A model generated the notes under the pieces. The model saw only the letters and a program-made list of their open reading frames with translations. It did no database searches and was not told the DNA's origin. Both the position numbers and the translations under genes were made by a program. 64,000 bases of DNA from Pseudomonadota bacterium (GTDB lineage Bacteria; Pseudomonadota; Gammaproteobacteria; Steroidobacterales; Steroidobacteraceae), in assembly GCA_018241425.1 (NCBI GenBank), contig JAFEDU010000009.1, forward strand, positions 17,189 to 81,188, in the 5' to 3' direction. Shown here one piece after another: positions 7,930-15,285 of this stretch; the stretch's first letter is position 1; the number at the start of each line of letters is the position of its first letter.

Positions 7930-8892
7930 TCAGGTCACCAGATTGCGCGGTGCACCCGCGACGAAGGCTTCAATGTTGTCGATCAGCTGGTCGGCGAGGA
8001 ACTGCATCGCCCCGTCACTCGCCCACGCCACGTGCGGGGTGAGGATGAAATTGGGCATGCGCAGCTCGAGCAGCGGGTTGCCGGCCTTGGGTGGCTCGGT
8101 CGTGAGCACATCGAAGCCCGCGCCGGCGATCAGCCCCTCCTTCAGGGCCTGCACCAGGGCTCGCTCGTCCACGAGGCCACCGCGGGCGGTATTGATGAGG
8201 AGCGCGGTGCGCTTCATGCGCCGCAGCTCCTCGAGGCCGATCATGTTGCGCGTCTCGGGCGTCAGGGGGACGTGGAGCGAGATCACGTCGCTCTCCTGAA
8301 GCACCTGCGCGAGCGGCGTGAACTCGACGCCCGCAGCTTTCGGCGGCGCGTGGTCGGCGAACAGCACCCGCATGCCGAACGCCTGCGCGATCCGCGCCGT
8401 GCCCTGCCCCAGCACGCCCTCGCCCACGATCCCGATGGTCGAGCCGTGCAGGTCGCGGATCGGGTGGTCGAAGAAGCAGAACTGGTCGACCTGTTGCCAG
8501 CGCCCCCGCTCGACGTCGGCGCGGTAGGCAAGGAGGTTGCGTCGCAGCGCCGTGATCAGCGCAAAGGCATGCTCGGGAACCGTATGTACCGCGTAGTTGC
8601 GGATGTTGGACACCGCGATTGCGTGGTCGCGGCAGTACGCGACGTCCACCACGTCATAACCGGTGGCAGCGACCGCGATCATGCGCAGCTTCGGCAGCAC
8701 CTTCAGGGTCTCACCGCGCAGCGGCACCTTGTTGGTGATGGCAATCGTCGCCTCGCCCAGGCGCTGCGGCAGCTCGCCGACGGCACTCACCGGGTACTCC
8801 TGCCAGGTGTGCGGAAACGCCGGGCGGCGCACCTCGGCCTTGAGGGTCGAGCGATCGAGGAACACCACCTGCTGCGGCGCCGGCGCGTTCAT
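7930..8892 (-). CDS. hprA: Hydroxypyruvate reductase (D-2-hydroxyacid dehydrogenase family)
   Basis: 320 residues, a two-domain NAD(P)-dependent D-2-hydroxyacid dehydrogenase. The dinucleotide loop GEGVLG is at 157-162. The catalytic set is visible as Arg in NTARGG, Glu in the following segment and His in TPHVAW near residue 288. It reduces hydroxypyruvate, made by the neighbouring aminotransferase, to D-glycerate. Its ATG overlaps the sgaA stop as ATGA, so the two are translationally coupled, matching their consecutive reactions. A general glyoxylate or phosphoglycerate dehydrogenase is less likely given this coupling. Glycerate kinase, the next step, is not in the window. Confidence 0.92.
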   Translation of the reverse strand: MNAPAPQQVVFLDRSTLKAEVRRPAFPHTWQEYPVSAVGELPQRLGEATIAITNKVPLRGETLKVLPKLRMIAVAATGYDVVDVAYCRDHAIAVSNIRNYAVHTVPEHAFALITALRRNLLAYRADVERGRWQQVDQFCFFDHPIRDLHGSTIGIVGEGVLGQGTARIAQAFGMRVLFADHAPPKAAGVEFTPLAQVLQESDVISLHVPLTPETRNMIGLEELRRMKRTALLINTARGGLVDERALVQALKEGLIAGAGFDVLTTEPPKAGNPLLELRMPNFILTPHVAWASDGAMQFLADQLIDNIEAFVAGAPRNLVT

Positions 8893-10142
8893 CCCTGGAT
8901 CGATCCGGTCGAATGGGCGCCGTAGAACTGCTCCTGCTGGCTGACACGGCGCTTCGGCGCCGGGTCGTTGGCGCGCCAGTAGGTGGAGGCGGCACCGACG
9001 CCGCTGCCCGGCGTGAGCTTCATGCCCACATCGAGCATCGCCATTTCGGCCCCGGCGATCGCGCCCATGAGCATCAGCTCGTTGAGGTCACCCAGGTGCC
9101 CGATGCGGAACAGCTTGCCGGCCACCTTGGCGAGCCCCGCACCGAGCGCCAGGTTGTAGCGCCGGAAGGCCACGTCGATGACGTGCGCACCGTTGATCCC
9201 CTCGGGCACCAGGATCGCGCTCACGGTATCGGAGTACCACTTCGGCTCCTTCGCGCACAGCTTGAGGCCCCAGCCCTTCGTCACGGCCGCGCGCACGCCC
9301 TCGGCCAGGTAGCGGTGCCGGGAAAAGATGTTCTCCAGCCCCTCCTCGAAGATGATGTTCAGGGACTCCCGCAGCCCGTACAGCATGGGAAGTGACGGCG
9401 TGTACGGGAAATAGCCGGTGGCGTTGGCCTTGATCATGTCGGCCAGATCGAAGTAGCAGCGGCGCGCGGTCGATTTGGGCATGGCCTCGAGCGCCTTGCG
9501 GCTGACCCCGAGAATGCCCAGACCCGCCGGCAGCATCAGCCCTTTTTGCGAGCCACTGACGGCGAGGTCCACGCCCCACTCATCCATCCGGAAGTCGATG
9601 CTGCCGAGCGAGCTGACCGTATCGACGAACAGCAGCGCCGGGTGCCCCGCGGAATCCATCACGCGGCGCAGCCCCGCGATGTCACTGGTGACGCCGGTGG
9701 CCGTCTCGTTGTGGCAGGCGAGCACGCCTCTGATCTGGTGACGGGTGTCCGCCCGCAGCCGCTCCGCGTAGCGCTCGAGTGGCACGCCCTCGCCCCACTC
9801 CACCTCGAGGACTTCGACGTCGTAGCCCAGGCGCTGCGCCATGTCGATCCAGAGGTGGCTGAACTGACCGAAGCGCGACGCGAGGATCTTGTCTCCGGGG
9901 GAGAGGGTATTGGTGAGCGCGGCCTCCCAGGCCCCCGTGCCCGAGGACGGAAAGATGAAGACCTGGCCGGTGTCCGTCTTGAACACCTTGCGCAAGTCGT
10001 TGAGCACGCTGGTGGAGAGCTCCGGGAACTTGGAGGACCGATGGTCCTCCATCGCCACCAGCATGGCGCGCTGCACCCGGTCGGGAATATTCGTAGGCCC
10101 GGGAACGAACAGGAAATTTCGGCCGGTGATCCGCGCTGTCAT
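8889..10142 (-). CDS. sgaA: Serine-glyoxylate aminotransferase
   Basis: 417 residues, class V PLP aminotransferase. The Schiff-base lysine is Lys200 in SGSQKGLML; the N-terminus reads FLFVPGPTN, typical of the serine/alanine-glyoxylate group; CHNETATG near 144 lines the cofactor site. It moves the amino group of serine to glyoxylate, giving hydroxypyruvate and glycine. An upstream in-frame start exists, but the ATG at 10142 has GGAGGGG at ideal spacing. This is the first gene of the operon, and the inverted repeats at 10211-10272 lie within 130 bases of it. Confidence 0.93.
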   Translation of the reverse strand: MTARITGRNFLFVPGPTNIPDRVQRAMLVAMEDHRSSKFPELSTSVLNDLRKVFKTDTGQVFIFPSSGTGAWEAALTNTLSPGDKILASRFGQFSHLWIDMAQRLGYDVEVLEVEWGEGVPLERYAERLRADTRHQIRGVLACHNETATGVTSDIAGLRRVMDSAGHPALLFVDTVSSLGSIDFRMDEWGVDLAVSGSQKGLMLPAGLGILGVSRKALEAMPKSTARRCYFDLADMIKANATGYFPYTPSLPMLYGLRESLNIIFEEGLENIFSRHRYLAEGVRAAVTKGWGLKLCAKEPKWYSDTVSAILVPEGINGAHVIDVAFRRYNLALGAGLAKVAGKLFRIGHLGDLNELMLMGAIAGAEMAMLDVGMKLTPGSGVGAASTYWRANDPAPKRRVSQQEQFYGAHSTGSIQG

Positions 10143-10210
10143 TGATATCCCCTCCGGATTCGTCAAGGCCGTGAGGCCTGGTCTTGCGTACGTTAGCGGG
10201 CCATCCTCCC

Positions 10211-10272
10211 TGACTCAGGGCTAAGCAAGAGTCAGAAATACTGACCTCAATGTTAAGACTTACTTAGCATTG
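10211..10272 (-). promoter_or_regulatory. Stacked inverted repeats upstream of the serine-cycle operon (candidate LysR-type site)
   Basis: Three inverted repeats lie in 62 bases. TGACTC/GAGTCA has arms at 10211-10216 and 10229-10234. GTCAG-AAATA-CTGAC spans 10231-10245. CAATGTTAAG-ACTTA-CTTAGCATTG spans 10248-10272 with one mismatch. The latter two contain T-N11-A cores (TCAG-N5-CTGA and TAAG-N5-CTTA) whose centres are 22 bases apart, two helical turns, as expected for paired LysR-type recognition and activation sites. No lysR gene is present in the window. The rest of the 10143-10462 gap, up to the pta stop, holds a short GCCCT-GCG-AGGGC hairpin (10281-10293) and no convincing gene. Confidence 0.55.
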
Positions 10273-10462
10273 GGCACCTTGCCCTGCGAGGGCAGTGGAG
10301 CTGCAGGTGATAAAGCCGAAGCACAACCTCGGCAACGTACTCCTGGGCGCAGCACTCCCAACTGCCCAGCTCGAGGCGCTGCCCCATGGATGTCCCTCGC
10401 CTTCGGCCGCCGGCCGCACCCCGAGCAGTCCGGCAAGCCGGCTCGCGCCGGGCGCCCCCCCC

Positions 10463-11398
10463 TTAGGAGGCGCGAATCTCCTCCCGAAGGCGGACCAGGA
10501 GCAATGCGAGCGCACATGATGCGAGTCGCGGAACGAGCTTATCCGCGCGGCTCGTTAGCACGATAGGCAGACGAGCACCCAGAACGATCCCCGCGGTCTC
10601 TGCGTGCGCGAGGTACTCAAGCTGCTTGGCAAGCATGTTGCCCGCTTCCAAGTCCGGCACGACGAAGATATCCGCGCGACCGGCGACGCTACTGTGCAGC
10701 CCCTTCGCCCGGGCCGCTTCATCGGAAACCGCATTGTCGAATGCAAGCGGCCCGTCCAGGACGCCACCGGTTATCTGCCCTCGTTCCGCCATCTTGCACA
10801 GGATCGCCGCATCCAAAGTCGAGCGGATCTTCGGTGAGACCGTTTCGACTGCGGATAGTATGGCGACCTTCGGTAGGGCCACGCCCAGAGCCTGGGCTAA
10901 CTCAATCGCATTCTGGACGATGTCGACTTTTTCCTCGAGCGTCGGATAGATATTGACTGCCGCATCGGTAACGAACAGAGGGCGGGGATAGGCAGGCGCG
11001 TCGATTACGAATACGTGGCTCATACGTCTGCTGGTATGCAGCCTCTCATCCTTGAGTATGGGGCTCATGAACTCATCAGTATGCAGGCTACCCTTCATCA
11101 ACCCCTCCACCTTGCGCTCAGAGGCCAGCGATGCCGCCGTCGCCGCAGCCGCGTGGCTGTGCTCCGTCCATAGCGTTTCGTAGGCAGAAAGGTCGATACC
11201 CGTCTCACGTGCAGCCGCGCGCAACTTGGTCTCGGGGCCAATCAAGATCGGGACAATCAGCTTTGATTTGGCCGCCTCGACCGCGCCACGCAGGGATAGT
11301 TCGTCCACCGGATGGACCACGGCCATACGCAGAGGCTTGAGCCCCTGGGCGCGTCGAAGTAGCGCTTCGTGATGATGACCTTTGGATTGGACCGTCAT
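10463..11398 (-). CDS. pta: Phosphate acetyltransferase (phosphate acetyl/butyryl transferase family)
   Basis: 311 residues covering one whole phosphate acyltransferase domain (MAVVHPVDELSLRGAVEA near the start; ADIFVVPDLEAGNMLAKQL near residue 260; a C-terminal ARLPIVLTSRAD). It interconverts acetyl-CoA and acetyl phosphate. It matches the C-terminal domain of the longer enoyl-CoA hydratase/phosphate acetyltransferase proteins, without a hydratase domain. The usual partner acetate kinase is absent. It is read divergently from hsp20; such pta-hsp20 neighbourhoods recur in stress or low-oxygen clusters (family knowledge). Acetyl-CoA released by malyl-CoA lyase downstream is a possible substrate, which is an inference only. 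The ATG at 11398 is chosen because the extension upstream looks non-coding. Confidence 0.85.
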   Translation of the reverse strand: MTVQSKGHHHEALLRRAQGLKPLRMAVVHPVDELSLRGAVEAAKSKLIVPILIGPETKLRAAARETGIDLSAYETLWTEHSHAAAATAASLASERKVEGLMKGSLHTDEFMSPILKDERLHTSRRMSHVFVIDAPAYPRPLFVTDAAVNIYPTLEEKVDIVQNAIELAQALGVALPKVAILSAVETVSPKIRSTLDAAILCKMAERGQITGGVLDGPLAFDNAVSDEAARAKGLHSSVAGRADIFVVPDLEAGNMLAKQLEYLAHAETAGIVLGARLPIVLTSRADKLVPRLASCALALLLVRLREEIRAS

Positions 11399-11590
11399 AA
11401 CTGCTCGCTGGGCGCGGTGGCCCCGTTGCTTCCGTCTCGGTGCACAGCCGGCGCGGCATTCGACCGCCCGCCTGCGGACAACCCTACCGGAGAGGCTTTC
11501 CGGCCGCAGCATTCCTGTGTCACCGGACATCCCGGGAACGCGGCTCTACGCATAACCCCGACTGCCCGAATCAAGCAAGTTGGACCGAGA

Positions 11591-11657
11591 ATCCGAGCAT
11601 CGGATGAAAACTCGCAGTCCCAGGTCGATTAATCGAAGTTCCTAGCCACAAGGAGAC
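11591..11657 (+). promoter_or_regulatory. 5' leader of hsp20 with hairpins; possible RNA thermometer
   Basis: Three foldable elements precede the start at 11662: ATCCGA-GCA-TCGGAT (11591-11605), the perfect palindrome TCGATTAATCGA (11625-11636), and GTTCCT (11638-11643) pairing with AGGAGAC (11651-11657) with one bulged G. The last one hides the Shine-Dalgarno AGGAG at 11651-11655. A small heat-shock gene with a masked ribosome site and a bulged G is what ROSE-like thermometers look like. Not tested by folding software. Confidence 0.45.
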
Positions 11658-11661
11658 GATC

Positions 11662-12102
11662 ATGAGCCTGATACGTTGGGATCCGTTTGGGGATGTGGAC
11701 ACTTTATTTAATCGGGTGATTTCTGGCCGGTATTGGCCCCGCGGCGCCCAGGAAGGCGACGGCAAGAAGCTACAGTGGGCCCCCTTCGCCGATATCAGCG
11801 AGACCGAAAAGGAATATGTGATCCGCGCCGAATTGCCGGCCGTCGATAAGGACGATGTTGAAGTTACGCTGGACAGCGGCATCATCACGATCAAGGGGGA
11901 GCGCAAGCAGCATAAGGAAGACAAGACCGAGCGCTTTCACCGCATCGAGAGCTTCTACGGTAGCTTCGAGCGCAGCTTCACGATCCCGGAAAATGTCGAT
12001 TCGGACGCCATCAAGTGCGACAGCAAGGACGGGGTATTGACCGTGCATATTCCGAAGACTGAAGTCTCGAAGCAGAAACCGAAGCAGATCGCTGTTCAGT
12101 GA
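11662..12102 (+). CDS. hsp20: Small heat-shock protein (Hsp20/alpha-crystallin)
   Basis: 146 residues: a short N-terminal arm starting MSLIRWDPFGDVDTLFNRV, an alpha-crystallin domain at about 38-130 (VIRAELPAVDKDDVEV, SFYGSFERSFTIPE, DGVLTVHIPK) and a short basic tail. It is an ATP-independent holdase that keeps unfolded proteins soluble in the cytoplasm. AAGGAGAC lies at good spacing before the ATG. Base composition is clearly lower in GC than in most of the window. Expression is likely heat-controlled through the leader; a strong terminator follows. Confidence 0.95.
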   Translation: MSLIRWDPFGDVDTLFNRVISGRYWPRGAQEGDGKKLQWAPFADISETEKEYVIRAELPAVDKDDVEVTLDSGIITIKGERKQHKEDKTERFHRIESFYGSFERSFTIPENVDSDAIKCDSKDGVLTVHIPKTEVSKQKPKQIAVQ

Positions 12103-12109
12103 GTTCGCA

Positions 12110-12152
12110 GACCGTACGCGGCACCATGCCGCGTACGGTCCCTTGGCTTTTC
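12110..12152 (+). terminator. Intrinsic terminator after hsp20
   Basis: A perfect 13-base stem, GACCGTACGCGGC (12110-12122) with GCCGCGTACGGTC (12128-12140), closes a five-base loop 8 bases after the hsp20 stop. A TTTT run lies at about 12148-12151. The remaining bases up to 12351 hold further imperfect repeats (for example CGTACGCAC/GTGCGTATACG at 12225-12246) but no gene. Confidence 0.75.
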
Positions 12153-12351
12153 CTGCTGGCGCATGCGCGCAAGCGCAGCATCTGCGCGGCTCCTAAGCGG
12201 CGCGCCAGCTCGGCCCTCTGCCACCGTACGCACAAGTGCGTATACGGCAGCATCATCCGCGTATGTCCCGCCGTCCGCGCGCCCCGGATAATCGCCCCGA
12301 CAGCCGGCAACCAAGCTGCGCCATACGCACAATTCCTCAGGCAGCCGCACA

Positions 12352-13500
12352 ATGACCGCCGAGATTCCAGGGGCCCTGCGCGTGGCCTACAAGCTGCTCG
12401 TGAACGACCGCACCAAGTTCACGGCACTCGTCCTCGGGATCACATTCGCCGTGTTCCTCATGATCGAGATGACATCGTTGTTCGCGGGCATCCTCAGTCG
12501 CGCGTCATCGACCGTCATCAACATCGGCGCCAGCCTGTGGATCATGGACCCGTCCGTGCAGACCGTCGCCAATACCATCCCCCTGCCGGATTACGTTCTG
12601 GATGAGGTGCGCAGCATTCCCGGGGTGAAGTACGCGGTTCCCTTCTACTCAGGAGCGGCGCTGCTCAAGCTTAGTGACGGCACTTACCAGGCCGCGAACG
12701 TGATTGGCCTTGACGACTCAACGCTGGTCGGACGCCCAGGTCTTCTCAAAGGCAAGATCGAAGACATCTTCGCGGAGAACGGCTTCCTCGCCGTCGAGGA
12801 CTCCGAATTCTACAAGCTCAAGGGTGCCACGCTCGGAAGCGAGTTCGAACTCAACGACAATCGCGGCAGGATCGTGGGCATTGCAAAGGTCTCCTCCAGC
12901 GGTCTGTTTGGAGTCCCCACCCTCTATACGACCTATTATCGCGCGTTGCAGTACATCCCCAACACGCGCTTCACGATCTCCTACGTTCTCGCTGAACCCA
13001 AGCATGCCTCCGACGTGACGCAGATCAAGGCCCGCGTAGCGGCCGCAGGGTACCTCGCGCTAACAAAGGAGGAGTTCACCGCGAAGATCTCCGATTTCTA
13101 TAAATATCACACGGGCATCGGCACGAACATGCTGCTGATGACTCTCTTCAGCTTCGCGGTCGGGCTGCTGATCTCCGGCCAGACCTTCTACACGTTCATC
13201 CTCGAGAATATCGACAAATTCGGCGCCCTCAAGGCAATCGGAGCCAAGGGAAGCGCGCTGGTCACCATGATCCTGTTCCAGGCCGCCTTCGTGTCACTCA
13301 CCGGCTACGGCATCGGTGTCGGCTTGTGTGCCCTGGTCATCTGGCTCGCCCGCCTCCAGCTGCCCGACTACGCGGCGATCATCACGTTTCTGAACCTCGG
13401 CGTTGCTTTCTTGATGGTGGTCGTCATTGCCTCGATCTCCAGCTATGTCGGCGTGCGCAAGGTCCTGCGCATCGAACCGTTCGACATCTTCCGGGGCTGA
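12352..13500 (+). CDS. ABC transporter permease, DevC/FtsX-like
   Basis: 382 residues. One membrane helix near the N-terminus (about 25-45), a ~200-residue periplasmic region, then three helices (about 255-280, 305-335, 345-370) with the FtsX-type motif GALKAIGAKG between them. This is the MacB/DevC layout, a permease that drives a tripartite pump mechanically rather than by carrying substrate through itself. It opens a run of four tightly packed genes: permease, ATPase, membrane-fusion protein and outer-membrane factor. DevBCA systems export glycolipids in cyanobacteria; the cargo here is unknown. The ribosome site before the ATG is weak. Confidence 0.85.
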   Translation: MTAEIPGALRVAYKLLVNDRTKFTALVLGITFAVFLMIEMTSLFAGILSRASSTVINIGASLWIMDPSVQTVANTIPLPDYVLDEVRSIPGVKYAVPFYSGAALLKLSDGTYQAANVIGLDDSTLVGRPGLLKGKIEDIFAENGFLAVEDSEFYKLKGATLGSEFELNDNRGRIVGIAKVSSSGLFGVPTLYTTYYRALQYIPNTRFTISYVLAEPKHASDVTQIKARVAAAGYLALTKEEFTAKISDFYKYHTGIGTNMLLMTLFSFAVGLLISGQTFYTFILENIDKFGALKAIGAKGSALVTMILFQAAFVSLTGYGIGVGLCALVIWLARLQLPDYAAIITFLNLGVAFLMVVVIASISSYVGVRKVLRIEPFDIFRG

Positions 13501-13502
13501 CC

Positions 13503-14213
13503 GTGGTCAACGCCGCAATCCAGGCCACCCAGCTGAACAAGTGGTTCGGCGAGGGCGAGGCGCGCACGCATGCAGTCAAGGATGTCTCCTTCGAGGCGCG
13601 TTTCGGCGAGATGCTCTACGTCGTCGGCCCATCCGGCAGCGGCAAGACCACCATGCTGAGCATGATCTCCGGAATCCTGCGACCGAACAGCGGGACCGTG
13701 CGAATCGAGGACACCGACATCTGGGCGATCACGAAGGATCAGCTCGCGGATTTCCGCCTCCACAAGATCGGCTTCGTATTTCAGGACTACCACCTGTTCC
13801 CTCGGCTAACGACGGCGGAGAATGTCGCCATCCCGCTGATTCTTCAGGACCGCCCGTGGGATGAGGCCGTCCGTGAAGCCGTCCGCAATCTCGAAGTCGT
13901 CGGACTGAAGAACCGCGCTGGGCTGCCCCCGGTCAAGCTCAGCGGCGGCGAGCAGCAGCGTGTCGCCATCGCGCGCGCGATCGTAAGCCGGCCGGACATC
14001 ATGATCTTCGACGAGCCCACGGCATCCCTGGACGGCGACACAGGACGGAATATCGTGCAGTTCGTGCGTCAGGAAGTGCTCAGCGAGCATCGCTGCATCG
14101 TCATCGTGACTCACGACACGCGCATCTACGAGTTTGCCGACCGCATCATGCGCATGGAGGACGGCAGGCTGGCCGGCTTTGAGCGGGGCGACGGGAGTCT
14201 CGATGCGCAATAG
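13503..14213 (+). CDS. ABC transporter ATP-binding protein, DevA/MacB-like
   Basis: 236 residues, a complete nucleotide-binding domain: Walker A GPSGSGKTT at 42-50, Q-loop VFQDYH, signature KLSGGEQQR near 145, Walker B IMIFDEP near 170, and H-loop VTHD. It begins with GTG two bases after the permease stop. It belongs to the LolD/MacB branch that powers FtsX-like permeases. Its 3' end overlaps the next gene by 11 bases, which suggests coupled translation of the pump parts. Confidence 0.93.
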   Translation: MVNAAIQATQLNKWFGEGEARTHAVKDVSFEARFGEMLYVVGPSGSGKTTMLSMISGILRPNSGTVRIEDTDIWAITKDQLADFRLHKIGFVFQDYHLFPRLTTAENVAIPLILQDRPWDEAVREAVRNLEVVGLKNRAGLPPVKLSGGEQQRVAIARAIVSRPDIMIFDEPTASLDGDTGRNIVQFVRQEVLSEHRCIVIVTHDTRIYEFADRIMRMEDGRLAGFERGDGSLDAQ

Positions 14214-15285
14214 CATCGTCTTCGGGGTATCCGCTGCGGGACTGCTGCTAGCGGTGGTCAGCGCCCTGATTTTCAGCGAGCAGCCGAAGCCTTCAGCGCC
14301 GCTGTTCGGACCGGCCGTAAACCCGTACGCCCGCGGCATCTACGCGCAGGGGATGATCGAGAGCGAGCAGTCGCAGGGATCCAATATCAACATCTACCCG
14401 GAGGTCGCCGGTCCCATCACGCAGGTTCTGGTCGCTGAGGGCCAGGGGGTGCGCGCCGGCGATGCACTGCTGACGATCGACGATTCGGTCCAGAGCGCCA
14501 ATTCGGAGCAAATCAAGGCCCAGGCGGAGGCCGCCCTCTCGACCCTGAATGAACTCAAGGCGCAACCGCGGCGCGAGGCACTGGCCGTCAGCGCAGCTCA
14601 GGTCGACAACGCCCGCGCGACTCTGAAGAGCGCTGCGGACCAGCTTTCCAAGCAGGAGCAGTCGCTCCAGATGGATGCGCACTCGGTGAGCGAGGATGCC
14701 ATAGACAATGCGCGCAACGCGGAGAAAGTGGCTGCCACGAACCTCCTGGTCGTCCAGCGCCAATTCGAACTGACCCGCGCCGGCGCCTGGAGCTACGACA
14801 TCCAGAACCAGGAACACCAGTATCTCGCCCTGACAAAAGCGTATGCGGCCGCAGCGTCCCTGCTCTCGAAGTACACGATACGGGCACCTTGCGACGGCGT
14901 GGTGCTCGCTGTCCAAGCCGGCCGGGGCAGCTATGTGTCCGCGCAGGGAACCTACGATACCTATACCCAGGCATATGTGCCGCTTATCACGATGGCCACC
15001 CCACAAGGCCATCTTCAGGTGCGCGCCTACATCGATGAAGTGCTGATCAGCCGCCTTCCGAACCCTTCCAGTCTCAAGGCCCAGATGTCGGTACGGGGGA
15101 CTGAGATCCGCATTCCGCTCACCTTCGTCCGCATACGTCCCTACGTTTCCCCCAAGATCGAGCTCTCGGATGGACGCCAGGAGCGGGTCGACGTCCGGGT
15201 GTTGCCGGTCATCTTCCGCTTCCCGAACGACCCGCACCTGAACCTCTATCCCGGGCAGCTGGTGGACGTCTATGTGGGCGAGTAG
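14203..15285 (+). CDS. Membrane-fusion (HlyD/DevB-like) periplasmic adaptor
   Basis: 360 residues. A single N-terminal membrane anchor (about 5-25) is followed by a lipoyl/barrel-sandwich half (VAGPITQVLVAEGQGVRAGD), a long coiled-coil hairpin (about 100-205, rich in Ala, Gln and Glu), the second lipoyl half (YTIRAPCDGVVLAVQAG) and a beta-barrel tail. It links the inner-membrane permease to the outer-membrane factor. The ATG at 14203 lies inside the end of the ATPase gene in another frame; its stop in turn overlaps the next gene. Confidence 0.9.
   Translation: MRNSIVFGVSAAGLLLAVVSALIFSEQPKPSAPLFGPAVNPYARGIYAQGMIESEQSQGSNINIYPEVAGPITQVLVAEGQGVRAGDALLTIDDSVQSANSEQIKAQAEAALSTLNELKAQPRREALAVSAAQVDNARATLKSAADQLSKQEQSLQMDAHSVSEDAIDNARNAEKVAATNLLVVQRQFELTRAGAWSYDIQNQEHQYLALTKAYAAAASLLSKYTIRAPCDGVVLAVQAGRGSYVSAQGTYDTYTQAYVPLITMATPQGHLQVRAYIDEVLISRLPNPSSLKAQMSVRGTEIRIPLTFVRIRPYVSPKIELSDGRQERVDVRVLPVIFRFPNDPHLNLYPGQLVDVYVGE

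Noticed and set aside
7165..8925. Long plus-strand open frame opposite mtkA and hprA
   Set aside because: It spans two real genes on the other strand and has no recognisable domain.
10260..10517. Two overlapping minus-strand open frames downstream of pta
   Set aside because: Both are low-complexity Arg/Gly/Pro/Ala readings of a GC-rich gap, and they overlap the pta 3' end.
12225..12246. CGTACGCAC/GTGCGTATACG repeat upstream of the exporter as an operator
   Set aside because: The arms are imperfect and no promoter elements lie around it; one of several similar repeats in this gap, so noted only.
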